Positions 24,223 through 32,110 of a stretch of DNA of 39,458 nucleotides are shown here, one piece after another (the stretch's first letter is position 1; the number at the start of each line of letters is the position of its first letter). The DNA comes from Erysipelothrix sp. (GTDB lineage Bacteria > Bacillota_I > Bacilli_A > Erysipelotrichales > Erysipelotrichaceae). Below the pieces are notes generated by a model. It worked only from the letters and a program-made list of their open reading frames with translations. It ran no database searches and was not told the DNA's origin. Both the position numbers and the translations under genes were made by a program. The DNA lies in the NCBI GenBank assembly GCA_030152625.1, contig JASLJD010000145.1, positions 1 to 39,458 on the forward strand. The letters are read 5' to 3'.

Positions 24223-24936
24223 ATGCTATTTGATGATTTTATTGAAAAACTTGAGGATGAACTGGAGATTGTTGTTTCATCAAAGATGAGACAACAATTT
24301 TTAACGTATAAAAATGAAATCCAACGTGTAAACCAGTTTTTAAACTTAACAGCTATCGACGATGATCAAGGTATTTATGCTAAACACTTTTGGGATTCAC
24401 TTTTAATTTCACCGATGATTCCAGAAAAACAATTGCTTTGTGATATTGGGAGTGGAGCCGGTTTCCCGGGCATTGTACTGGCGATTGCTCGTCCAGATTT
24501 AGAAATTGTTTGTGTAGAACCAACAGGGAAACGAGCCAATTTTTTAAAGGATGTCGTTGAAATCTGTGATTTGGAAAATGTCCGTGTGATTAATGATCGT
24601 GCAGAACATCTCAAAGAGGAAAGAGAGCGTTTTGACATTGTGACCGCAAGGGCGGTAGCACACTTAGATATGCTTTCAGAACTTTGTATGCCCCTTGTTC
24701 GTGTTGGTGGTCATTTTATTCCGATGAAAGGTGCAAAAGGAATGGAAGAGTATCGTATATCAGAGAAAGCAATCAAAAAACTGGGTGGGAACCTGGTTGA
24801 TATTCATCATGAACAAGATGCGTTGCTTGGCTCAAGATTTAATTTTAAAATTGAAAAAATTCGACCGACAGCTAAGAAATATCCGCGTTCATATGCTAGA
24901 ATAAAGAAGACACCACTTTCGGGGAGGAAGTTATGA
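24223..24936 (+). CDS. rsmG: 16S rRNA (guanine-N7) methyltransferase RsmG (GidB)
   Basis: RsmG methylates N7 of G527 in 16S rRNA; loss gives low-level streptomycin resistance in other bacteria. The 237-residue protein has the S-adenosylmethionine site CDIGSGAGFPGI (about residues 74-85) and a conserved VTARAVAHLD. ATG 24223 follows AGGGATTAAA. A possible -10 TAGAAT lies at 24186-24191. It leads rsmG-noc-parA-parB, as in B. subtilis, and overlaps noc by four bases. Confidence 0.97.
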   Translation: MLFDDFIEKLEDELEIVVSSKMRQQFLTYKNEIQRVNQFLNLTAIDDDQGIYAKHFWDSLLISPMIPEKQLLCDIGSGAGFPGIVLAIARPDLEIVCVEPTGKRANFLKDVVEICDLENVRVINDRAEHLKEERERFDIVTARAVAHLDMLSELCMPLVRVGGHFIPMKGAKGMEEYRISEKAIKKLGGNLVDIHHEQDALLGSRFNFKIEKIRPTAKKYPRSYARIKKTPLSGRKL

Positions 24937-25691
24937 CAAACAAACAAATAAACATACCCATTGAAAAAATTAAACCGAATGAACATCAACCAAGAGAATT
25001 TTTTGAAGAGGAGCGTTTATTTGAATTAGCACAGTCTATTCGTGAAAATGGTCTTATCCAGCCTATTGTTGTCAGAGAAAAAGAAGATCATTATGAAATT
25101 ATTGCAGGAGAAAGGCGTTATCGTGCAATGATGATGATTGGTCATATGGAAATACCGGCATTGGTTATTGATGTGGAAGATGAAAAAATGGCGAGTTTAG
25201 CATTGATTGAAAATATTCAGCGAGAAAACTTATCAGTTGTGGAGGAAGCAAAAGCGTATAAAAACATTCTTCAACTCCAACAAATCACACAAAAAGACTT
25301 GGCTGAAAAGATGGGGAAATCACAATCTTCGATTGCGAATAAACTTCGTTTATTAGAATTAAACCCCGTTGTTTTAGATTCTTTAGATAAACGTGAAATT
25401 ACTGAACGCCATGCGCGAGCGCTTCTTTCATTGAACGAAGAAGAGCAAGAAAAAATGCTTAAGACTATTTTAAAGCGTGGTTTAAATGTTCGACAAACCG
25501 AAGAACTGATTAAAAAACCACCCAAAAAGAAGAAAGTAAAAACAAAAGGTTTTTCAAAGCATATAAAAATAGGTATTAATACGGTAAAACGTTCTCTCGA
25601 TATGATTGAAAAAACAGGGATTGCTGTTAATCATGAAGTAAAAGAGACCGATGATGACATTGTTATGATTGTACGATTCCCTAAAGAGTGA
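24933..25691 (+). CDS. noc: Nucleoid occlusion protein Noc, without membrane anchor
   Basis: A 252-residue ParB-fold protein between rsmG and parA, the position of Noc, which blocks septation over the nucleoid. The CTP-binding motifs GERR (59-62) and ENIQREN (93-99) and the helix-turn-helix GKSQSSIANKLRLL (128-141) are present. Of four residues reported to separate Noc from ParB specificity, three are of Noc type (Q131, K137, R159); the fourth is E142 rather than Lys. Unlike B. subtilis Noc it begins MTNKQINIPIEKI and has no N-terminal amphipathic helix. GGGGAGGAAG precedes ATG 24933 and the frame upstream closes at a TAG without another start. Confidence 0.88.
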   Translation: MTNKQINIPIEKIKPNEHQPREFFEEERLFELAQSIRENGLIQPIVVREKEDHYEIIAGERRYRAMMMIGHMEIPALVIDVEDEKMASLALIENIQRENLSVVEEAKAYKNILQLQQITQKDLAEKMGKSQSSIANKLRLLELNPVVLDSLDKREITERHARALLSLNEEEQEKMLKTILKRGLNVRQTEELIKKPPKKKKVKTKGFSKHIKIGINTVKRSLDMIEKTGIAVNHEVKETDDDIVMIVRFPKE

Positions 25692-25704
25692 AGGAAGTGA
25701 TGTC

Positions 25705-26493
25705 ATGGGGAAGATTATTGCGGTAGCAAACCAAAAGGGTGGCGTAGGTAAGACAACAACCAGCATCAATTTAGCGGCTGGCTTGGCATATTTAGGACAA
25801 AAAGTACTTTTGGTTGATTTAGATCCCCAAGGGAATGCATCACAGGGAGTAGGAGCAAATCGTGTTGATATTCAATATAGTACTTATGATTTGCTTTTAA
25901 CTGAGCATGAGGTGGAAGAAATCGCGATGCCATTGAATGCACCACCGCTTGATCTTGTTCCAGCAACAATCGATCTTGCAGGAGCGGATTTAGAGATGGT
26001 TGAATTCAAAATGGGACGTGAGCGTCTTTTAAAAAACAAATTAATGAAGGTTCGTGATGATTATGATTTTATTATTATTGATTGTCCCCCTTCTTTAGGA
26101 CTTTTAAACACCAATGCTTTAACAGCAGCAGATTCTGTGATCATTCCAGTGCAGTGTGAATATTATGCGCTTGAGGGATTGACTCAACTTCTTTCAACAA
26201 TTCGTTTAGTGCAAAAACTTTTCAATCCAAAATTAAAAATTGAAGGTGTGCTCTTGACGATGTTTGATGTCAGAACACGCTTAAGTGTTGAAGTACAACA
26301 AGAAGTTCGCAAATATTTTAAAGAAAGAGTATACAAAAGCAATATTCCACGTAATGTTAAGTTATCAGAAGCGCCTTCCCGCGGGAGTTCGATTTTTGAA
26401 TATGATATTAAATCTCCGGGTGCCAAGGCATATGCAGCTTTAGCCAAAGAAGTATTAAACAACAATAAAGATTGGAGCGATAAGAATGGCTGA
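25705..26493 (+). CDS. parA: Chromosome segregation ATPase ParA (Soj)
   Basis: ParA/Soj is a DNA-binding ATPase that works with ParB in segregation and, in B. subtilis, controls DnaA. The 262 residues start at ATG 25705 behind AAGGAAG. The deviant Walker A KGGVGKTT (residues 11-18) carries the signature lysine, followed by LLVDLDPQGN and FIIIDCPPSLG. Length is typical of chromosomal Soj. It lies 13 bases after noc and overlaps parB by eight bases. Confidence 0.96.
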   Translation: MGKIIAVANQKGGVGKTTTSINLAAGLAYLGQKVLLVDLDPQGNASQGVGANRVDIQYSTYDLLLTEHEVEEIAMPLNAPPLDLVPATIDLAGADLEMVEFKMGRERLLKNKLMKVRDDYDFIIIDCPPSLGLLNTNALTAADSVIIPVQCEYYALEGLTQLLSTIRLVQKLFNPKLKIEGVLLTMFDVRTRLSVEVQQEVRKYFKERVYKSNIPRNVKLSEAPSRGSSIFEYDIKSPGAKAYAALAKEVLNNNKDWSDKNG

Positions 26494-27355
26494 TGATCGA
26501 CGTTTAGGTCGTGGTTTAGGTGCAATATTTGGTGATGATGTCACAGATGTTTTAGAAGATATTCAACAAAACACCGAAGCACATGAAGGTGTTCAAACAA
26601 AGTTGGATGTGGACTCTATTCGTGTGAATCCATATCAACCACGAAGACATTTTGATGAAGGTAAATTGGAAGAACTCGCACGTTCCATTCAACAACATGG
26701 CTTATTTACGCCGATTTTAGTTCGTGAAACAAGTCAGGGTTATGAATTGGTAGCGGGTGAAAGACGACTGCGTGCAAGCAGACTAGCAGGACTTGAAACC
26801 ATTACTGCGATTGTTGTTGATTTCAATGATCGGCAAATGATGGAAATTGCTTTAATTGAGAACGTTCAAAGAGAAGACTTGAATGTAATTGAAGAAGCGA
26901 TGGGCTATGCAAGTTTAATCGAACGTTTAGATTTAACCCAAGAAGAAGTGGCTAAACGAGTGAGTAAATCAAGGAGTCACATCAGTAATCTATTACGTTT
27001 GCTTCGTTTACCTGAAACGGTCAAAGAAATGCTTGCTGAAGAAAAACTGAGTATGGGACAAGTGCGCCCATTAGTCGGCTTGGAAGCGGGCGATGCTATC
27101 TCAATTGCCCAAAAGGCTTATCGTGAAAAAATGTCCGCGCGTGATGTTGAAGATCTCGTGCGAAATTTAGAAAATCCAGAAACCAAAGTAAAACCTAAAC
27201 CTGAAGAAGACTTATCCGATTATCGCTATGCTGTTCAACTGTTTGAAGAAAGGCTTCAGACAAGAACTGAAATTAAAAATAAAAAGATTACGATCCATTT
27301 TGCAGATGATGAAGATCTTAATCGAATCTTAGACGCTTTAGAGATGATTGAATAA
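26486..27355 (+). CDS. parB: Centromere-binding protein ParB (Spo0J)
   Basis: ParB is a CTP-dependent clamp that loads at parS and spreads to recruit SMC. The 289 residues begin with RRLGRGLGAIFGD (5-17), the ParA-stimulating motif. GERR (91-94) and ENVQRED (125-131) form the CTP site. The helix-turn-helix KSRSHISNLLRLL (161-173) has Arg163 and Gly191, the ParB-type residues that differ in the neighbouring Noc. The usual HARAL motif is replaced by QVRPL (192-196). The gene ends in a terminator. No perfect parS is visible in the window. Confidence 0.95.
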   Translation: MADDRRLGRGLGAIFGDDVTDVLEDIQQNTEAHEGVQTKLDVDSIRVNPYQPRRHFDEGKLEELARSIQQHGLFTPILVRETSQGYELVAGERRLRASRLAGLETITAIVVDFNDRQMMEIALIENVQREDLNVIEEAMGYASLIERLDLTQEEVAKRVSKSRSHISNLLRLLRLPETVKEMLAEEKLSMGQVRPLVGLEAGDAISIAQKAYREKMSARDVEDLVRNLENPETKVKPKPEEDLSDYRYAVQLFEERLQTRTEIKNKKITIHFADDEDLNRILDALEMIE

Positions 27356-27378
27356 CCCGCAAGTCGGGTTATTTTTTT
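27351..27378 (+). terminator. Terminator after parB
   Basis: Nine-base stem AATAACCCG/CGGGTTATT (27351-27359, 27365-27373) with loop CAAGT and a T-run. The parB stop codon is within the left arm. Confidence 0.92.
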
Positions 27379-27394
27379 CGTTACGGACTTTGTT

Positions 27395-27403
27395 TGCTAT
27401 AAT
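27395..27403 (+). promoter_or_regulatory. Extended -10 promoter of the sir2-mnmE-tatD-aldH operon
   Basis: TGCTATAAT is a TGn-extended -10. Transcription should begin near 27410, directly before the GAGGAG ribosome binding site, so the leader is very short. Confidence 0.65.
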
Positions 27404-27423
27404 AGAGATAGAGGAGAGATATG

Positions 27424-27987
27424 ATGAAAATCATTGCATTTACTGGTGCAGGTATTAGTAAAGAATCAGGAATCAGTACTTTTATGGACAGGCCAGATGT
27501 CCGCGATAAATTACATCGATCATATGCACAAAGAAACCCTGAAGAGTATCGTCGAACAGTGCGTGAACTTAGCGAGAATATTCGTGAAGCCGAACCCAAT
27601 GATGCTCATTATGCTTTAGCCGAATATAAGATTCCCATTATTACCATGAATATTGATGAACTTCATGAAAGAGCGGGAAGCGATCCTATTTTATTACACG
27701 GTACTTTACCAAGTCGTGAAGAATATGATCATGCCGACCAACTTTACAATAAGCCAGTTCTCTATGGTGATCCAGCTCCAAATTATTATCGTGGCTTAGA
27801 AAAAGTAATGTCCTTAAATGAAGGTGATGTGCTTTTAGTTGTCGGAGCATCGCTTCATACAGGGATTGCGGTCGATGTTCGTCAGGTTGCACGAGCACAA
27901 GGAGCGCGAATTATTGAAATACAAGACAGTGCAGCGACGAAAGTTCGCCAAACATTGGAGGAACTTTTAGGCAAGAAAGAAGGTTAG
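27424..27987 (+). CDS. Minimal Sir2-family NAD-dependent protein, zinc-less
   Basis: A 187-residue protein of the sirtuin superfamily. Visible motifs, numbered from ATG 27424: FTGAGISKESGI (6-17), TMNIDELHERAG (74-85), the catalytic-type LHG with His92, and GASLHTG (141-147) in place of the usual GTS. The protein contains no cysteine at all, so the zinc module of normal sirtuins is absent, and GIPDFR reads GISTFM. It may be a deacylase, an ADP-ribosyltransferase or NADase; function is open. ATG 27424 gives better spacing to GAGGAG than ATG 27421. First gene of an operon with mnmE. Confidence 0.75.
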   Translation: MKIIAFTGAGISKESGISTFMDRPDVRDKLHRSYAQRNPEEYRRTVRELSENIREAEPNDAHYALAEYKIPIITMNIDELHERAGSDPILLHGTLPSREEYDHADQLYNKPVLYGDPAPNYYRGLEKVMSLNEGDVLLVVGASLHTGIAVDVRQVARAQGARIIEIQDSAATKVRQTLEELLGKKEG

Positions 27988-27993
27988 TATTTT

Positions 27994-29331
27994 ATGTTGA
28001 CAGACACGATTGTTGCAATTATTACGGCACTTCAAGAAAGTGCCATTTCTGTTATTCGTCTCAGTGGTCCTGAGGCGATTGATTATGCCAATGAAATCTT
28101 TTCAAGAGATTTAACGAAGGTTGAATCGCATAAAGTTCATTATGGACATATCATCGACCCCGTTGACGGCAAAGTCGTCGACGAGGTCCTTTTAACTGTT
28201 TTTAAAGGACCCAAGAGTTATACTCGGGAAGATGTTGTTGAAATCAGTGGGCATGGTGGTGTTCTTGTTACGAAACAAATCCTAGAACTATGTCTTTCAG
28301 TGGGTGCTAGAATGGCCAGACCAGGAGAATTTACGGAACGAGCTTATCTTAATGGACGTATTGACTTGTCTCAAGCTGAAGCTGTTATGGATCTCATCGA
28401 AGCGCCTAATGATTTCGCAAGGGAACTGGCAATATCCGGTGTTCAGGGACATGTTAAAAAACTTATCGAACCTTTTTTAGATCGTTTAATGCAAATGATC
28501 GCCAATATCGAAGTGAACATTGATTATCCAGAATATGATGATGTTGAAGTGTTGACCGAAGAAAAAATACTCCCAGATGTCCGCGATTTTGTCCAAGACA
28601 TTGAAAAAATTCTCAAGGAATCTCGGAGTGGACAAATCATGCGTGAAGGTGTGAAAACAGTTATACTCGGGAAACCTAATGTTGGAAAGTCCAGTATTCT
28701 CAATGTTCTTTTAGATGAGGACAAAGCGATTGTTACCGATATCGCAGGAACAACTCGTGATTTAGTAGAAGGTTGGGTTCGTTTAGAGAATGTTGCCCTT
28801 CATCTTATTGATACAGCAGGATTGCGCGAAACAGGGGATATTATTGAGCGTATTGGAATTGAGAAGAGTCGTGAAGCTTTAGAAGAAGCCGATCTTGTGA
28901 TCACCGTTTTTGATGCCTCTCAAGCTTTAGATGATGAAGACCGAGAACTTTTAGACCTTACAGAACATAAAGAGCGAATTATTGTTTATAATAAAGCTGA
29001 TTTGCTTGAAGATAAAGACGAAGATGCATTATATGTTAGTGCAGTAGAGGGCGATTTGGATGCGTTAATCAAGGAAATCAATACACGCTTTGAAGTTCAT
29101 CAACAAGCGCTTCAAAAACCAACTTTATCTAATCAAAGGCATATCGCAGCTGTTCGCAGTAGTTTAATGGCGATGAAACGTGCCCAAGAAGCACTTGAGA
29201 TGGGGATTGAGTTGGATTTGGTTACCATTGATTTAAACGAGGCGTATGTCGAATTGGCTTCGATTATTATGCCGAAAGAAGATATTGATGTTCTCGATGA
29301 GATATTCAGTCGTTTTTGCTTAGGAAAGTAG
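27994..29331 (+). CDS. mnmE: tRNA modification GTPase MnmE (TrmE)
   Basis: MnmE is the GTPase partner of MnmG in U34 modification of tRNA. The 445 residues have an N-terminal folate-binding domain (DTIVAIITALQESAISVIRL), a G domain with GKPNVGKSS (about residues 226-234), DIAGTTRD, DTAGL and NKAD, and the C-terminal catalytic CLGK ending (Cys442). Length is typical. ATG 27994 lies seven bases after the Sir2 stop with AGAAGG upstream; tatD follows seven bases later. Confidence 0.97.
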   Translation: MLTDTIVAIITALQESAISVIRLSGPEAIDYANEIFSRDLTKVESHKVHYGHIIDPVDGKVVDEVLLTVFKGPKSYTREDVVEISGHGGVLVTKQILELCLSVGARMARPGEFTERAYLNGRIDLSQAEAVMDLIEAPNDFARELAISGVQGHVKKLIEPFLDRLMQMIANIEVNIDYPEYDDVEVLTEEKILPDVRDFVQDIEKILKESRSGQIMREGVKTVILGKPNVGKSSILNVLLDEDKAIVTDIAGTTRDLVEGWVRLENVALHLIDTAGLRETGDIIERIGIEKSREALEEADLVITVFDASQALDDEDRELLDLTEHKERIIVYNKADLLEDKDEDALYVSAVEGDLDALIKEINTRFEVHQQALQKPTLSNQRHIAAVRSSLMAMKRAQEALEMGIELDLVTIDLNEAYVELASIIMPKEDIDVLDEIFSRFCLGK

Positions 29332-29338
29332 GGATAAA

Positions 29339-30097
29339 ATGTGGGTTGATTCACATGTTCATTTAGTTAGTGACGAGTTATTTTCAAAATTTGATGTACT
29401 AAAATCGAATATGGAAAAACATCAAGTTGAGAAAGCTTTGATTATTTGCGGAAATCTAGAGGAAGTACAACGTGCTTTTGATAAGGTGGAAAAGGATCCG
29501 ATGTTTGATTTAGCGATTGGAGTGCATCCAAGTTCCGCTAAACGAATATCGGAAGATGAACGCCAAGCGATGTATCGTTATTTATCGCATCCTAAAGTGG
29601 TAGCTGTCGGTGAAATTGGTTTAGATTACTATTGGGATCAGAGTTTTAATGATTTGCAAAAAGAAGTTTTCATTGAACAAATTAGACAGGCCAATAAACA
29701 TCAATTGCCGATTATTGTTCATATGCGTGATTCAGGGAAGGACCTTGCTTCGTTGCTTCAAAGACATCCTGTTGATCGAAAAGGGGTCATCCATAGTTTT
29801 TCCGATGAGACATTAACAAAGACTTTTCTAAATATGGGTTATCATTTAGGATTTAATGGGATTGTGACCTTTAAAAATGGCGATAATGTTCGTCGAATTC
29901 TCGAAGAGGTTCCTGTGAATCGTATTTTAAGTGAAACCGATGCACCCTATTTAACACCTGAACCTCATCGGGGTAAACGAAATCAACCGGCTTATGTTTC
30001 TTTTGTTGGAAAAAAACTAGCGGAATTAAAAGATGTATCGGAAGATGAAATGAAAGCAATCTTGAAGGAGAATTATGAACGTGTATTCCATCGCTGA
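29339..30097 (+). CDS. tatD: TatD-family metal-dependent hydrolase
   Basis: TatD-type proteins are TIM-barrel metal-dependent nucleases, with 3'-5' exonuclease activity in E. coli TatD. The 252 residues contain DSHVHL (4-9) with the metal-binding His pair, GEIGLDYYW, the conserved HMRDS, VIHSFS, and SETDAPYLTPEP. ATG 29339 follows AGTAGGGATAAA. The gene corresponds to yabD, which also precedes a 3D-domain gene and rnmV in B. subtilis. Its end overlaps the aldehyde dehydrogenase gene by 23 bases. Confidence 0.93.
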   Translation: MWVDSHVHLVSDELFSKFDVLKSNMEKHQVEKALIICGNLEEVQRAFDKVEKDPMFDLAIGVHPSSAKRISEDERQAMYRYLSHPKVVAVGEIGLDYYWDQSFNDLQKEVFIEQIRQANKHQLPIIVHMRDSGKDLASLLQRHPVDRKGVIHSFSDETLTKTFLNMGYHLGFNGIVTFKNGDNVRRILEEVPVNRILSETDAPYLTPEPHRGKRNQPAYVSFVGKKLAELKDVSEDEMKAILKENYERVFHR

Positions 30098-31427
30098 AAA
30101 GAAACTTCAAAAACAAAAAAAACTCTTTCAATCAGGAGAAAGTCGTTCTTTAGACTGGAGATTGGATCGACTTGAGATCTTATTAGATCTTGTTAAAAAG
30201 AATGAAAACCGTCTTATTCGGGCAATGAGTTTAGATTTAGGAAAGTCTGATTTTGAGTCTTACACAACTGAAATCTTGATTGTGAAAAGACATCTACGCC
30301 ATACCATCTCCCAACTTAAGAAATGGTCAAGACCTAAAGTTTATACAGGGGATGCTTTGTTAATGGGAAAGAAAACAATCGTACAAGCTGTTCCACGTGG
30401 ACAGGTGCTTGTGATTGCACCGTTTAATTATCCTGTGCAATTAAGTTTAGTTCCCATAGCGACAGCTTTAAGTGCTGGCAATGCCGTTGTTTTAAAACCA
30501 TCTGAAAAAACTCCCAGAACCTCTTTCATTTTAAAGTTAATGCTTGAAGAGGCTTTTGATGATTGGGTTCAGGTATATTTAGGGGATGGTTTATTGGCTG
30601 AAAGTCTTGTAGATTGGGGATTTGATCTTATCTTCTTTACTGGGAGCCAAGCCGTTGGTCAAAAAGTTTCAGAAACGGCTAGCAAGCACTTTACACCGGT
30701 CATTTTAGAATTAGGAGGTAAGAGTCCAGCCGTTGTTTGTGAGGATGCTGATCTTAGGATAAGTGCTAAGCGTATTGCTTGGGGGAAATGGTTGAATGGT
30801 GGACAAACTTGCGTAGCGCCTGACTATGTTTTAGTTGAAGAGTCGATTGCCAAGGAATTCACACAAGCTTTGATTGATTACACGAAAAAAATGTATGCAG
30901 ATAATGAGGGTTTTGATTTCAAATATGACGATCAAGCATTATTACGTTTTACTTCATATTTATCGGCTAATCAACGAAAGATTGTTTATGGGGGAGAAGC
31001 TTCATCACCAAGTATTCTTTTTGCAAGAGAGTTCAAAGGAAATATCATGCGAGAAGAAATTTTTGGCCCTGTTCTTCCTGTTATTCCTTACAAAAATAAA
31101 GAAGATCTATATCAATACCTCGATCGTCATCCTTATCCCCTTGCCTTTTATCTTTTCACAGATCCTCACTCAGAAAACATGAGGATTTGGGAAGATTTTC
31201 AATTTGGCGGAGGAATGATCAATGATACTGTTTTACATTTGGTTTCAGATCAGGCTCCTTTTGGGGGTATTCGAAGTTCGGGAATAGGCCACTATCATGG
31301 GGAATATGGTTTTCAATCCTTTTCACAGATGGAAACAAAAGTGATTTCTTCTCTCTTTTTTGAAATACCCTTTATTCTTCCGCCTTATGGCAATCGTTTA
31401 GATTTTATGCGTAAGATATTGTTTTAA
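30075..31427 (+). CDS. Aldehyde dehydrogenase (class 3-like)
   Basis: A 450-residue NAD(P)-dependent aldehyde dehydrogenase. The catalytic base Glu212 sits in LELGGKSP and the nucleophile Cys246 in GGQTCVAPDY; the cofactor segment FTGSQAVGQ (188-196) and the GNAVVLKPSE block are present. Short length and C-terminal PPYGNR match class 3/fatty aldehyde types such as B. subtilis YwdH. ATG 30075 has AAGGAG upstream, inside the tatD 3' end, implying coupled translation. It is not part of the usual origin gene set. Substrate unknown. Confidence 0.9.
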   Translation: MNVYSIAEKKLQKQKKLFQSGESRSLDWRLDRLEILLDLVKKNENRLIRAMSLDLGKSDFESYTTEILIVKRHLRHTISQLKKWSRPKVYTGDALLMGKKTIVQAVPRGQVLVIAPFNYPVQLSLVPIATALSAGNAVVLKPSEKTPRTSFILKLMLEEAFDDWVQVYLGDGLLAESLVDWGFDLIFFTGSQAVGQKVSETASKHFTPVILELGGKSPAVVCEDADLRISAKRIAWGKWLNGGQTCVAPDYVLVEESIAKEFTQALIDYTKKMYADNEGFDFKYDDQALLRFTSYLSANQRKIVYGGEASSPSILFAREFKGNIMREEIFGPVLPVIPYKNKEDLYQYLDRHPYPLAFYLFTDPHSENMRIWEDFQFGGGMINDTVLHLVSDQAPFGGIRSSGIGHYHGEYGFQSFSQMETKVISSLFFEIPFILPPYGNRLDFMRKILF

Positions 31428-31432
31428 AGAAA

Positions 31433-31460
31433 TTGTTATTTTCTAGAAAATGTTTATAAT
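31433..31460 (+). promoter_or_regulatory. queT promoter with palindromic spacer
   Basis: TTGTTA (31433-31438) and TATAAT (31455-31460) are 16 bases apart. The spacer holds a perfect 14-base palindrome, ATTTTCTAGAAAAT (31438-31451), well placed for a repressor. No preQ1 riboswitch fits in the very short leader. Confidence 0.55.
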
Positions 31461-31475
31461 AATGTAGGTGATAAA

Positions 31476-31946
31476 ATGAATGTCAGAGAATTAGTTCGGC
31501 AAGCTATGTTGGCTGCTTTATATTTTGTATTAACGGTCCCTTTTGAGCCAATTTCATTTGGGCCTGTACAATTTCGAATTTCAGAAATTTTAGTTATCTT
31601 AGTTTTGATAAATCCTAAGCACTTAATCGGGATTGTTTTAGGAACTTTTTTATCGAATTTATACAGTCCCGAAATGCCTTTTGATTTTATTATTGGTACC
31701 GGTGCTACTTTACTGGCTTTGCTTGCCATGATTCGTACTAAAGAGAATGAAAAGCTTGCTTTAATATGGCCAGCAGTATTTAATGGTCTAATTATTGCTT
31801 GGGAGTTATGGAAGTTTTTAGAGATTCCTTTTCTCCCATCTGTGATTTCTATTTTCATTAGTCAAATTGTGATTGTCTATATTCCGGGAATTCTGCTTTT
31901 GCCAAAGATTCGCAAAAACAAACAATTAATGGAAGTTTTGACTTAA
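31476..31946 (+). CDS. queT: QueT-like transporter (ECF substrate-binding subunit)
   Basis: A 156-residue membrane protein with about five helices. The FRISEILVIL segment (about residues 33-42) and the following IGIVLGTFLSNL and DFIIGTGATLLA blocks match the QueT family, the substrate-binding part of ECF transporters thought to import queuosine precursors. ATG 31476 follows AGGTG. It has its own promoter and terminator, so it is monocistronic; the energising EcfA/T subunits are not nearby. Ligand is inferred from the family. Confidence 0.78.
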   Translation: MNVRELVRQAMLAALYFVLTVPFEPISFGPVQFRISEILVILVLINPKHLIGIVLGTFLSNLYSPEMPFDFIIGTGATLLALLAMIRTKENEKLALIWPAVFNGLIIAWELWKFLEIPFLPSVISIFISQIVIVYIPGILLLPKIRKNKQLMEVLT

Positions 31947-31995
31947 TCACACTTTTTCACATAATTGGATATAAATGTCAAAGTTAACAGTGTTT

Positions 31996-32021
31996 AAGCG
32001 GGTTTTATCCCGCTTTTTTTT
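31996..32021 (+). terminator. Terminator after queT
   Basis: Stem AAGCGGG/CCCGCTT (31996-32002, 32009-32015) with loop TTTTAT and a long T-run, about 50 bases past the queT stop. Confidence 0.9.
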
Positions 32022-32049
32022 ATGGGAATGGGGAAAAAACAGGAGATAT

Positions 32050-32078
32050 TTGCCCACTTTGGATGAATATGCTATTCT
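32050..32078 (+). promoter_or_regulatory. Promoter of the 3D-domain lipoprotein gene
   Basis: TTGCCC (32050-32055) and TATTCT (32073-32078) are 17 bases apart, with a TGC extension just before the -10. Confidence 0.5.
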
Positions 32079-32110
32079 TTTGAAGTCTTTTTTGAAAGGA
32101 GACATAAGCA

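Noticed and set aside
26716..26731. TTTAGTTCGTGAAACA in parB as a parS site, because B. subtilis has one inside spo0J
   Set aside because: Four mismatches, two of them in the CACGTG core.
30389..30404. TGTTCCACGTGGACAG in the aldehyde dehydrogenase gene as a parS site
   Set aside because: The left arm and core match, but three of the last four bases differ, and it lies in a conserved coding block (VPRGQ).
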